DNA from: Acidobacteriota bacterium
GTDB lineage: Bacteria > Acidobacteriota > Terriglobia > Bryobacterales > UBA6623
Assembly: GCA_027592785.1 (NCBI GenBank)
Contig: JAQCLD010000047.1
Coordinates: forward strand, 1-32,273
Direction of reading: 5' to 3'
DNA: 32,273 nucleotides
The position numbers and the translations under genes were made by a program. Positions within the stretch are counted from its first letter, which is position 1. Each line of letters begins with the position of its first letter. This document shows, one piece after another, positions 8,234-15,592 of the stretch. Below the pieces are notes generated by a model. It did not search any database and had not been told where the DNA came from. It saw only the letters and a program-made list of their open reading frames with translations.

Positions 8234-9393
8234 ACCGAATCGGACTCGACGCGGGCGCCGTCGGTGATTGGCGTCTGCTCCAGGATGGTGATGCCGAAGC
8301 CCTCGAGCCCGACGATTTTGCGGGGACGATTGGTGAGCAGGCGGACGCGAGTCAAGCCGAGTTCCGATAAGATTTGCGCGCCGATCCCGGCACGGTACTG
8401 CAGGCGACTGGTTTGCTCGCCGGTCATGGGACCGATCGTGCTCTGATAGTCCACCTGAATCTTGCCGACCTCTTGGCCAGGGACGGCCTCGATGCCGAAG
8501 CCTGCGGCGCTTTGGTGTAGGTAGACGAAAACCCCGCGGCCTTCGGCGGCGATCTTAGCTAGTGAAGCGTCGATTAAGTCTCTGGAATCGGGTTCGCTCG
8601 TACCGAAAAGATCGCGAAAGAAGTTATTGGAATGCACGCGGACCAAGCAGGAGTCGCCCTCGGTGGGATTGCCGAGGACGAGCGCGACGTGGGTTTCTGA
8701 GTCGAGGAGACTGCGATAGGCGATGGCCCGAAACTTGCCGAAGCGCGTGTCGACGTCCCCTTCGGCGTAACGCTCCATGTAACGCTCGGTTTCGAGGCGG
8801 AAGCGGATCAGCTCGGCCACGCTGGTCATCCTGAGCCCGTGCAGCTTGCAGAACTCGATGAGTTGGGGCACACGAGCCATCGTGCCGTCCTCATTCATGA
8901 TTTCGCAGATGACGCCGGCTGGAATCAAACCGGCCATGCGGGCAAGGTCGACGGAGGCTTCCGTTTGGCCGGCACGCACCAAGACGCCGCCTTGTTGGGC
9001 GCGAAGCGGCGGGACGTGACCAGGGCGGGCCAGGTCTTTGGGGCCGGAGGCAGGGTCGATGGCAACCTGGATCGTGTGGGCGCGATCGGCTGCGGAAATT
9101 CCGGTCGTGATGCCATGGGTCGCGTCGATCAATTCGCAGAAGGCCGTGCCGAACCGCGAAGTGTTGTTGGGGCTCGCCAGCGGGACCTGCAGGCGGTCGA
9201 GCCGCTGCGGGGTGAGCGCGAGGCAGATCCATCCGCGGCCGTGAGTGGCCATGAAGTTGATGACCTCGGGAGTGATATGTTCGGCGGCGATGGTGAGATC
9301 GCCTTCGTTCTCACGATCTTCATCGTCGACCACGATCACCATGCGGCCGGCGCGGATGTCCTCAAGCGCTTCAGGTACGGATGCGAAAGCCAC
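8230..9393 (-). CDS. ribBA: RibBA-like protein: DHBP synthase with degenerate GTP cyclohydrolase II domain
   Basis: The N-terminal half is 3,4-dihydroxy-2-butanone-4-phosphate synthase of riboflavin synthesis, with the conserved acidic motif [10 protein letters not shown] (residues 23-32), NNTS (76-79) and MNEDGTMAR (166-174). The histidine that binds metal in the family GHTEA motif (His153 in E. coli RibB) is Gln143 here. The C-terminal half aligns with GTP cyclohydrolase II, but the three zinc cysteines are gone: HSNNF replaces HSECL, and TSEPDS replaces the SxRCDC part. The catalytic RQEGRGIGL segment reads HQSAAGFGI. It probably does not open GTP and resembles ribBX-type fusions. A separate RibA would be needed elsewhere. 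The O-methyltransferase gene starts upstream, and its stop is 33 bp from this start. Confidence 0.9.
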   Translation of the reverse strand: MAFASVPEALEDIRAGRMVIVVDDEDRENEGDLTIAAEHITPEVINFMATHGRGWICLALTPQRLDRLQVPLASPNNTSRFGTAFCELIDATHGITTGISAADRAHTIQVAIDPASGPKDLARPGHVPPLRAQQGGVLVRAGQTEASVDLARMAGLIPAGVICEIMNEDGTMARVPQLIEFCKLHGLRMTSVAELIRFRLETERYMERYAEGDVDTRFGKFRAIAYRSLLDSETHVALVLGNPTEGDSCLVRVHSNNFFRDLFGTSEPDSRDLIDASLAKIAAEGRGVFVYLHQSAAGFGIEAVPGQEVGKIQVDYQSTIGPMTGEQTSRLQYRAGIGAQILSELGLTRVRLLTNRPRKIVGLEGFGITILEQTPITDGARVESDSV

Positions 9394-9426
9394 TACTCAG
9401 AGCTTACCAGTGAGACGCCAGGCGAT

Positions 9427-10086
9427 TCAGGACAGTTTGCGGACCAGCGTGAGACCGTCGGCGACGTGCATCATCACGGACTCCACGCGATCATCGGCCA
9501 GGATGTGTTCGTTGCAGGCGCGGATGGCGACTGTATCGGGCGACTGATCGCGCGGATCGATGACGCGGCCGCTCCATAGGACGTTGTCGACGGCCAGCAC
9601 TCCGTTCGGGCGAAGGCGGGGGACAATCGCCTCGTAGTAGGAGATGTAGTTGGTCTTGTCGGCGTCGATGAATGCGAAATCGATGGAGGCTTCCGCGGAC
9701 AGGGAAGCGAGCGAGTCGATAGCGGATCCGAGCGTCAGCTGGATGCGGTCGCTTAGGCCGACGCGCTCCCAGTAGCGCCTGGCTACCTGAGTGTATTCTT
9801 CACTGACGTCGAAACAGAGCAGCTTGCCGCCCGGCGCCAATCCGCGGGCGATCTGAATGGAACTGTGGCCAGTAAAGACGCCGATCTCAATGGCGGTTTT
9901 GGTTCCCAGGATGGCCGTGAGCAGGCGCAGAAAGGTGCCCTGCTCGGGCGCTGTTTGCATGCGGCTGGCATCGCCGAACAGGGATAGGGTCTCGGCCCGC
10001 AGCTGTTCGAGGATGGGGTCGTCGGCAGAGCGATGGCGGCACAGGTAGTCGTATAGTTCGTCAGTGAGCGGGGTAAGCTTGGACAC
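9427..10086 (-). CDS. Class I SAM-dependent O-methyltransferase (family 3)
   Basis: A 219-residue protein of the catechol/caffeoyl-CoA O-methyltransferase family. The SAM-binding core shows the glycine-rich motif [10 protein letters not shown] at about residues 67-76. The signature FIDADKTNY follows at about 139-147, whose Asp and Lys would hold metal and substrate. A later [10 protein letters not shown] segment is also family-typical. It starts at a GTG (10086) without a convincing ribosome-binding site. The gene is followed by ribBA 33 bp away, so an operon is likely, but a functional link to riboflavin is not evident. The natural substrate is unknown. Confidence 0.9.
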   Translation of the reverse strand: MSKLTPLTDELYDYLCRHRSADDPILEQLRAETLSLFGDASRMQTAPEQGTFLRLLTAILGTKTAIEIGVFTGHSSIQIARGLAPGGKLLCFDVSEEYTQVARRYWERVGLSDRIQLTLGSAIDSLASLSAEASIDFAFIDADKTNYISYYEAIVPRLRPNGVLAVDNVLWSGRVIDPRDQSPDTVAIRACNEHILADDRVESVMMHVADGLTLVRKLS

Positions 10087-10229
10087 CGTTTTAAGCTATC
10101 ACTTATGGGCGGCGTGTAAGGCGAGCGGATGACGTTCACGGAAAGCGTAGCCGATTTCCGGCGCCGTTAGCGGCCCGACAACACCCTACCGGACGAACTG
10201 CGACCATAGCCGCAGACTGCAGGCTGGCG

Positions 10230-10251
10230 CTGTAGGGTATTTTCCTTACAG
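10230..10251. promoter_or_regulatory. Inverted repeat in a divergent intergenic region
   Basis: An 8-bp stem (CTGTAGGG pairing with CCTTACAG, one G-T pair) around a 6-base loop lies between the divergent O-methyltransferase and 58-residue ORF genes. There is no T-run after it, so an operator or protein-binding site is more likely than a terminator. Function is unproven. Confidence 0.4.
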
Positions 10252-10275
10252 TCAGAAACTACTTGCCCAGCCTAT

Positions 10276-10305
10276 GCTCGGGGGAGTCCTAGGCTCGGGG
10301 GAGTC
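10276..10305 (+). repeat. Tandem 13-bp direct repeat (GCTCGGGGGAGTC twice)
   Basis: Identical copies occupy 10276-10288 and 10293-10305, 17 bp apart start to start. The second copy abuts the ATG at 10306 and supplies GGGGGAG as the probable ribosome-binding sequence, although the spacing is short. The duplication may be an operator pair, a duplicated ribosome-binding site or a slippage product. Confidence 0.5.
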
Positions 10306-10482
10306 ATGCCTAGTAAGCCATACACGCCTATCAGCCCATACTGGTTCACGGTGGTTCCAGCGGTCGTACTGGGCCTCGGATACTACCTGTGGCATTCGCA
10401 CAGCTTCATCGCCATGGAGCTGCGGCAGGCGCTGAGTCCCATCGTTTCATTCGTGGCCCAGTTGTTCGACGGACTGGTTTAA
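10306..10482 (+). CDS. Small putative membrane protein (58 residues)
   Basis: The translation starts MPSKPYTPISPYWF and continues with a hydrophobic stretch (TVVPAVVLGLGYYLWHS) that is a plausible single membrane helix, then a mostly apolar C-terminal half ending FDGLV. A purine-rich GGGGGAG stretch lies just before the ATG. The stop overlaps the stop of the convergent fliT-like gene in a palindromic TTTAAA. No family is recognised. The reading frame is intact with neighbouring features that make sense, but such short ORFs occur by chance. Confidence 0.55.
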   Translation: MPSKPYTPISPYWFTVVPAVVLGLGYYLWHSHSFIAMELRQALSPIVSFVAQLFDGLV

Positions 10483-10787
10483 AGGCGGACGTCGAGCGAC
10501 GGAGGCGTCGCCTGGATCGGGCGCAACTGTCCAAGCCCGGTGCGCAAACGCCGCAGGTCTTCGATCTTGGCGCGTAACGCTCCTAGTTCGATCAATAGGC
10601 GTGAGCGGGCTTCGTCTCCAGCGCGGAAGGCAGCGGCAAAGCCTGCGGCGTCGTCCGGCAGGCCTTGGCGGGCTACTAGATTGTCCAGTACAACGCGCCG
10701 TTTAGCGAGCAGTTCACCGAAGCCGGAGAGCGATGTGCTGGTCAGATCGTCGCTCAGCTGAGCCAGGCTTTCGATTTCTTGGTTCAT
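10479..10787 (-). CDS. Putative FliT-like flagellar chaperone
   Basis: A 102-residue, leucine- and arginine-rich, mostly helical protein beginning MNQEIESLAQLSDDL. It is the last gene of flaG-fliS-fliD and starts eight bases after the fliD stop, the position where many bacteria carry fliT. FliT binds FliD and keeps it export-ready. Sequence similarity to FliT is not obvious to me, so the call rests on size, predicted helicity and position. Another flagellar accessory function is possible. Confidence 0.5.
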   Translation of the reverse strand: MNQEIESLAQLSDDLTSTSLSGFGELLAKRRVVLDNLVARQGLPDDAAGFAAAFRAGDEARSRLLIELGALRAKIEDLRRLRTGLGQLRPIQATPPSLDVRL

Positions 10788-10795
10788 CGCGGGTT

Positions 10796-12133
10796 CTAAT
10801 TGTTGTTGTTAATCGGCTGGAATAGCTGCGTCAGCAAGTCCTGCTGAGACTCCAACGCGGCCAACAGGACATCCGCTGCAGCGAACCGATCTTCGAGGTT
10901 CTTGATCAATAGATCGACTCGCTCCTGGGCCTTCTCGATCTGCGCCTGCAGGTTCTTATCCGATTCGCGCAGAAACTGGATGGCGGTTTGGATATGACCG
11001 GTAACCGGATCGGACAGATTGCTCAGGCGCGTGTGGGCGGCGCCGGCAAAGCCGGAGGTCGTGTCTCCCAGGAAGTGCAGAACTCCGACGAAGTCGCTGC
11101 CGGCGATGGTGCTGAACTTAGCCGCATCGAAGCCGAGAGCGCCTTGGTCGTCGAGTTCGAGACCAAGGTCAGCCATCGAGAAGACCGAACCGTCGCCGAG
11201 CCTTCCGGTTAGCTCGCGTAGCGCGGACTGTGTTTCTCGGATTAGGCTGTCGCCGGAAAGCACGCCGGCGCCATCACCAATATGGGAGACGACCCGCGAA
11301 ACGACAGCGTTGTATTGGGTGGCCACGGCGCTCAAGGCGCTCGAGAGGCTTGTAATATCCGCCTTGGCAGCTACTGTCACCGTGCCTGCATCGACGATCG
11401 TCAACGAGAGACCGGGGGCAAAATCGACGATCGTATTGCCCGAGTTCGTTACCGCGACGCCGTTGACGGTGAACACGGCGTCCGTGCCTTGATTGACCTG
11501 GGTCAGCAGTTCCTGGGCGCCGCTATCGGTGAGGCTCAGCGTGGTAGCCCCGGTGTCGTTGGCCGTCAAGGTGAGGTGGTACTCGGGGTTTTTGAGGTCG
11601 CTGCTGGTGTTGATGATGGTTGCCTGGACGCCGAGGCCGCTGCTGTTGATATGGTCGCGGAGGCCTTCGAGGGTATTATCGAGCCCGGGTTGGGTCAGGT
11701 CGATAGCGGTGACCTGTGAGCCAACTGTCAACGTAAATATCCCGTCCGCTGCCAGCGTGTCGACAGCCGAATCGGCGACGCTCGATGTCGAAGTCTCTTG
11801 CGCCGAGGCGGCCGCGGATGTCACATCGAGGTCAAAGGAAATCGCGCCGGGCGTGCCGGTTAGGACGACCGTTGCAACTGAGGAGTCACTGGAACTGGCC
11901 GCGATCGCTCCTTGCGCGGCTCGAACGCCCAATGTCGCGAACGCGTCCCGTAGGGCGCGGACATCGGCGGCCAGGTTGCCGAACTCTTGCTGCTTGGCGA
12001 GTTGAATGGTCTGCTCGGTCTGCAGGTTTTTAACCGGCAGGTTCGCAACCGTGAAGGATCGTTCAAGCAGTACTTGAAAGTTTTCTGAAAACTTACTGAC
12101 GCCAACGAAGCTAACTGGGATACCGGCGCTCAT
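10796..12133 (-). CDS. fliD: Flagellar filament cap protein FliD (hook-associated protein 2)
   Basis: FliD caps the growing filament and guides flagellin folding. This 445-residue protein has helical N- and C-terminal regions, the latter with a coiled-coil-like segment (IEKAQERVDLLIKNLEDRF) near residues 395-415. A central Ser/Thr/Ala- and Gly-rich beta-strand region carries the exported variable domain. The order flaG-fliS-fliD, with fliS ending 15 bp upstream, supports it. Homology in the variable middle is low, as is usual. Confidence 0.9.
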   Translation of the reverse strand: MSAGIPVSFVGVSKFSENFQVLLERSFTVANLPVKNLQTEQTIQLAKQQEFGNLAADVRALRDAFATLGVRAAQGAIAASSSDSSVATVVLTGTPGAISFDLDVTSAAASAQETSTSSVADSAVDTLAADGIFTLTVGSQVTAIDLTQPGLDNTLEGLRDHINSSGLGVQATIINTSSDLKNPEYHLTLTANDTGATTLSLTDSGAQELLTQVNQGTDAVFTVNGVAVTNSGNTIVDFAPGLSLTIVDAGTVTVAAKADITSLSSALSAVATQYNAVVSRVVSHIGDGAGVLSGDSLIRETQSALRELTGRLGDGSVFSMADLGLELDDQGALGFDAAKFSTIAGSDFVGVLHFLGDTTSGFAGAAHTRLSNLSDPVTGHIQTAIQFLRESDKNLQAQIEKAQERVDLLIKNLEDRFAAADVLLAALESQQDLLTQLFQPINNNN

Positions 12134-12148
12134 GGGCTGCGTCGCTCC

Positions 12149-12580
12149 TTAGAGCGTCCAAGCGCGGCGGTTGCTTCCCGCGGCGGCCAGTTCCTCGGCT
12201 GGTTCTTGTGCCGGTTCGTCCAATGCCGCACGGCAGTCGTGCCACCCTTCGAGAAGGGTCTGCAGTACGTTTCGTGCGTCGACGAGGAGCTCAGCATTCC
12301 GTTCAGCATGTCCAGTAATCAGCCTGTCTTGGATGTAATCGTAAAGTCTGGCGAGATCCTTAGCTATTTGTCCGCCGGCGGCTTCGTCTAGCGAGCCTTG
12401 CAACTCGACGACGATAGCCATGGCGCCGCCGATGGCGACGCCCCGCTCTTGTGACTGGCCGGTCTCCAGATTGTCCAGAGCGCGGGAGACTCGGGCGATG
12501 GCCTCGGAGTAAAGCAGACAGACGAGTTCCACGCCGGTTTGATGAAGGATGTCGTTCTCTGCGTAGATATGGGCTCTCAT
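12149..12580 (-). CDS. fliS: Flagellin export chaperone FliS
   Basis: FliS binds the flagellin C terminus in the cytoplasm and prevents premature polymerisation. The 143-residue sequence fits the family: ELVCLLYSEAIARVSRAL at about residues 18-35, then a middle helix with VVELQGSLD, and LYDYIQDRL at about 83-91, a strong FliS signature. The C-terminal 25 residues are an Ala/Glu/Pro-rich extension. Flagellin itself is not in the window. It lies between flaG (13 bp upstream) and fliD. Confidence 0.9.
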   Translation of the reverse strand: MRAHIYAENDILHQTGVELVCLLYSEAIARVSRALDNLETGQSQERGVAIGGAMAIVVELQGSLDEAAGGQIAKDLARLYDYIQDRLITGHAERNAELLVDARNVLQTLLEGWHDCRAALDEPAQEPAEELAAAGSNRRAWTL

Positions 12581-12593
12581 TTGCCGTTCCGTT

Positions 12594-12899
12594 TTAAGCT
12601 GGCCGTTCGCCGGGGCCTAGATTCTTGAGGACCTCGGCCATGCGGATGACCGATTCGGAGGGAATCTGCCGAATCACTTCGTTGGTGACGCGGTCCACAA
12701 TCCGAATCAGGGCGTTCCCGCTGCTCTTGTCGATAGCGAAGCGCACCTCGCTTCCCGCACCAACGCCTCCGCCGTCATTCAGGACCTTGACTGCGCGGGC
12801 TATCTCGCGATGCTTCGCCGCCTGCTCGAGGCTCCCAGGTTCTGGGGAATCCGCAGCAACTTTGGCGGATCGAGCGACTTGTATTTCAGGAATGCTCAT
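12594..12899 (-). CDS. flaG: FlaG family protein
   Basis: A 101-residue protein whose C-terminal half matches the FlaG family: VRFAIDKSSGNALIRIVD then TNEVIRQIPSESVIRMAEVL. FlaG proteins influence filament length in some bacteria. A good ribosome-binding sequence (GAGGAGG) lies seven bases before the ATG. It is the first gene of the late flagellar operon. The 135-bp gap to the glcF stop presumably contains the promoter, but no convincing one was recognised. Confidence 0.9.
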   Translation of the reverse strand: MSIPEIQVARSAKVAADSPEPGSLEQAAKHREIARAVKVLNDGGGVGAGSEVRFAIDKSSGNALIRIVDRVTNEVIRQIPSESVIRMAEVLKNLGPGERPA

Positions 12900-12981
12900 C
12901 TAGCGCCCTCCTCGGCTTGCATCCCGGGGTTGTCCTGGATGCCTTCGTCGGCAGGGTTCTTATCGACCGCTGCGGAAGAGT

Positions 12982-13010
12982 CCACGTGAATTTTTTCGTG
13001 GGCCGCGGCC
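12982..13010. promoter_or_regulatory. Palindromes between glcF and flaG
   Basis: A CCACG/CGTGG 5-bp stem with a T-rich 10-base loop (12982-13001) abuts the perfect palindrome GGCCGCGGCC at 13001-13010. The cluster lies after the glcF stop and before the flaG start, both on the minus strand. It could end glcF transcription or bind a regulator, but lacks a canonical T-run on the minus strand. Confidence 0.3.
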
Positions 13011-13034
13011 TGCTATGGGAAACCGTGGTGGGAG

Positions 13035-14333
13035 TTAGGACTCGGCCTTCTGGTAGGCCTCGTCAAGCAGCTCGACGACATGCAGAACGCGTTGGTTGCG
13101 ACCGTACAATTTGGCGCCGGCCTGCAGTTGGATCATGCAGCCAGGATTAGCCGTGACGATGATCTCCGCGCCCGTTGAATCTGCCATACGCATCTTGTTC
13201 TGCAGCAGGTCAAGGGACATCTCGGTGTGCTCAATGTTGTAGACTCCGGCACTGCCGCAGCAGATTTCGCTCAACGGCAGTTCGCGGAAGTCCAGGCCGG
13301 GAATCGCCTTCAGCAGCGTGCGGGGTGCGTCTTTCACTTTCTGGCCGTGGAGCAGGTGGCACGAGTCTTGATAGGTCGTCTTGACCCGCATCTCGCCGAA
13401 ATTGCGGTTGAAGTCGATGGAGGCGAGGAACTCCGAGACGTCTTTGAGGTTGTCCGAGAACTCTTTAGCGCGAGGCTCCCACTCCGCATCCCCGACAAAC
13501 AGCTCCGGGTATTCCTTGAGAACCGAGCCGCAGCCGGCGGCGTTGGTGATGACCGCGTCGTAGCCCTGTCCAGCCACGGCGATGATGTTCTGCTTGGCCT
13601 GCTGCCTGCCGAGATCGCGCAGACCCGCGTGAACGTGCAGGGCGCCGCAGCAACCTTGCTCGCCGGGGATGACGACTTCGCAGCCGTTGCGCTGGAGCAC
13701 GCGTACTGTCGCTTCGTTCATGCGCGCGAACGAAACGTTGGCGATGCATCCGGCCAGGAAAGCGACTCGATGCTTCTGTTCGCCGATCGCCGGGTACGTC
13801 TTGCCGACCTTGCTGAAGAAGAATGGCGGCTGCGAGGGAGGAGCGAAGACTTCGATTTGGTGAAGCTTGGGGCTGATGAACTTCAGTAGCCCGCTGTTAC
13901 GCGCTAGAGCTTGCAATCCGGTGACTTGTCCCAGCCAGGCGCCGTAGCCGGCGATCGTCAGCAGGGTCGGGCTCAGCAAGAGCCTTTCGTAGAGGAAGCG
14001 TTTGAACGCGCTGTGCGGTCGTTGGGCGGCGATCTGCGAGCGAGCAGCCTCGACGAGCTTGCCGTACTCCACGCCGGAAGGACAGGCAGTTTCGCAGGCG
14101 CGGCAGGCCAGACAGAGTTCAATGTGACCGACGTACTCGTCGTTGATCTCCATCTTGCCTTCATTGACCTGGGTCATTTGGTAAATGCGGCCGCGGGGCG
14201 AATCCATCTCCAGCCCCAACTCACGGTAGGTCGGGCAGGCGTTGAGACACAGGCCGCAATGGACGCAGTGGTCAAGATCTACTTGTTGCGGTTCGTCTCC
14301 GAGGACGAGGAGTTTCTGGTTAACGGCACTCAC
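13035..14333 (-). CDS. glcF: Glycolate oxidase iron-sulfur subunit GlcF
   Basis: GlcF is the Fe-S subunit of the GlcDEF complex, which oxidises glycolate to glyoxylate and passes electrons onward. This 432-residue protein has two 4Fe-4S motifs (Cys23, 26, 29, 33 and Cys74, 77, 80, 84) and two CCG domains, one with GCCGAL near residue 230 and one with CCGSAGVYN near 360. The length is typical. It starts 41 bp after the glcE stop. The catalytic FAD subunit GlcD is not seen in the window. Related lactate-oxidising complexes use similar subunits, so glycolate is likely but not certain. Confidence 0.9.
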   Translation of the reverse strand: MSAVNQKLLVLGDEPQQVDLDHCVHCGLCLNACPTYRELGLEMDSPRGRIYQMTQVNEGKMEINDEYVGHIELCLACRACETACPSGVEYGKLVEAARSQIAAQRPHSAFKRFLYERLLLSPTLLTIAGYGAWLGQVTGLQALARNSGLLKFISPKLHQIEVFAPPSQPPFFFSKVGKTYPAIGEQKHRVAFLAGCIANVSFARMNEATVRVLQRNGCEVVIPGEQGCCGALHVHAGLRDLGRQQAKQNIIAVAGQGYDAVITNAAGCGSVLKEYPELFVGDAEWEPRAKEFSDNLKDVSEFLASIDFNRNFGEMRVKTTYQDSCHLLHGQKVKDAPRTLLKAIPGLDFRELPLSEICCGSAGVYNIEHTEMSLDLLQNKMRMADSTGAEIIVTANPGCMIQLQAGAKLYGRNQRVLHVVELLDEAYQKAES

Positions 14334-14374
14334 GAGAGGTTCAGCCCACTACTATACGTTGGTTTCGGAGATGT

Positions 14375-15541
14375 TCAGATCTTGCCGAATAAGCGCCCTG
14401 GATTCAGCAGCGCCTGGGGATCCAACTCGTTCTTGAGGCGTTGCATCACGGCCAAGGAGGAATCGGGCGCGGTCCACTGTTCGAGTTCCTGTTTGGCCGC
14501 TGCCGAAGCGTGTTCGACCAACGTTCTTACGCCCTGCGAACGCAAGCGATTGAGCTGCTGCTTGAGCTCTTCGCCGTCGGAACAGCCGACGTAGGTGACG
14601 CCGAGCGCGGCGCGAGAGACGCTGGATCCCTCGCAAAGCTGAATGGTGTCGGCAAGTGCGGATGGCGCTGTGGATACGCGAAGAATTCCGCCCTCGGGAT
14701 GCGCAGCTATCCAGCTGGAGCTAAACTCGCGAACATCGTTCCAAAGCTGATCAGCTGCTGGGCCATCCAGACCGATGAAGTCGACGGCCTCGGCTTGAGC
14801 GAACTCGCCGTACTCTTTCTCGTAACGAGTGACCGTGGATGCGTTTCCATGGGCTTCGGCTATGAGCCGGTAGCGCTTGGCGCCGGCTACGTCAGCGACG
14901 CCGGAACCCGAGACCAGGTCCAAGGCGACCGGCTGCAGCTGGCTGGCGATAATGCGGGTCCGCAACTTGATGATCGACGCCAACGAGTCGCCCGAGAAGA
15001 CAAACGTGCTCACGGCGACGGGCTTGGGCAGAACTTTGAAATTGACGGTGGCGATTGTGGCCAGGGTGCCGAAGGAACCGATCATCAGCTTGGCCATGTC
15101 CAAGCCGGTTACGTTCTTCACGACCATGCCGCCGGATTGGATGAGCTTGCCTTCGACGGTAGCGAAGGTCATGCCGATGGTGACGTCGCGAGCGGAGCCG
15201 TAGCGGCGGCGACGCGGACCACTGCTGTCGGTGGCAACCACGCCGCCTACTGTCGCGGTTTGACCGTAGGCGGGGTCTACCGGGACGAATTGATTGTTGT
15301 CGTCGAGGATGCGGTTTAACTCACGCCAGGGCATACCCGCCTCGACGCTGATGGTCAGATCGGCGGGCTCGTAAGCTAGCAGCCGGGTCATCGCCGAGGT
15401 CGTGACGCGGACTGCTTCCGAGGGAATAGGGCCACCCATGGTCGGCTTGCTGAAAGCGCCGCCCGTTTCGATGACGGAGTTGCGTTCCGCACACGTTCTG
15501 AGGGCATCACACAATTCGGAAGGGCTGGTTGGGGCGGTCAT
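14375..15541 (-). CDS. glcE: FAD-binding glycolate oxidase subunit GlcE
   Basis: A 388-residue FAD_binding_4-type protein. The FAD-contacting stretches are VPVDPAYGQTATVGGVVATDSSGPRR (split here only for description) near residues 80-115 and GGMVVKNVTGLDMAKLMIGS near 135-155, both GlcE-like. The ATG at 15541 is chosen because the family usually begins shortly before the MTAPTSPSELCDALR-type opening. A TTG at 15592, directly after the stop of the secreted protein gene, is the alternative. A perfect 12-bp palindrome (GGAGGGCCCTCC, 15549-15560) lies seven bases before the ATG. Confidence 0.88.
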   Translation of the reverse strand: MTAPTSPSELCDALRTCAERNSVIETGGAFSKPTMGGPIPSEAVRVTTSAMTRLLAYEPADLTISVEAGMPWRELNRILDDNNQFVPVDPAYGQTATVGGVVATDSSGPRRRRYGSARDVTIGMTFATVEGKLIQSGGMVVKNVTGLDMAKLMIGSFGTLATIATVNFKVLPKPVAVSTFVFSGDSLASIIKLRTRIIASQLQPVALDLVSGSGVADVAGAKRYRLIAEAHGNASTVTRYEKEYGEFAQAEAVDFIGLDGPAADQLWNDVREFSSSWIAAHPEGGILRVSTAPSALADTIQLCEGSSVSRAALGVTYVGCSDGEELKQQLNRLRSQGVRTLVEHASAAAKQELEQWTAPDSSLAVMQRLKNELDPQALLNPGRLFGKI

Positions 15542-15592
15542 GTCTCGCGGAGGGCCCTCCCATCGTAGCGAGCCTGCAGACGAATTTGCCAA

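Noticed and set aside
9394..9426. Possible FMN riboswitch before ribBA
   Set aside because: The upstream gap is only 33 bp and the O-methyltransferase precedes it, so there is no room for the FMN aptamer.
12960..12967. GTCGATAA on the minus strand, close to the sigma-28 -10 element GCCGATAA, upstream of flaG
   Set aside because: The sequence 11 bases upstream (CGTGGACT) does not resemble the -35 element, so the match is incomplete.
14441..15319. Long plus-strand open frame of 292 codons inside glcE
   Set aside because: It lies antisense to a well-supported GlcE and has no domain; high GC makes such shadow frames common. The same holds for long frames at 8839-9579 and 13227-13889.
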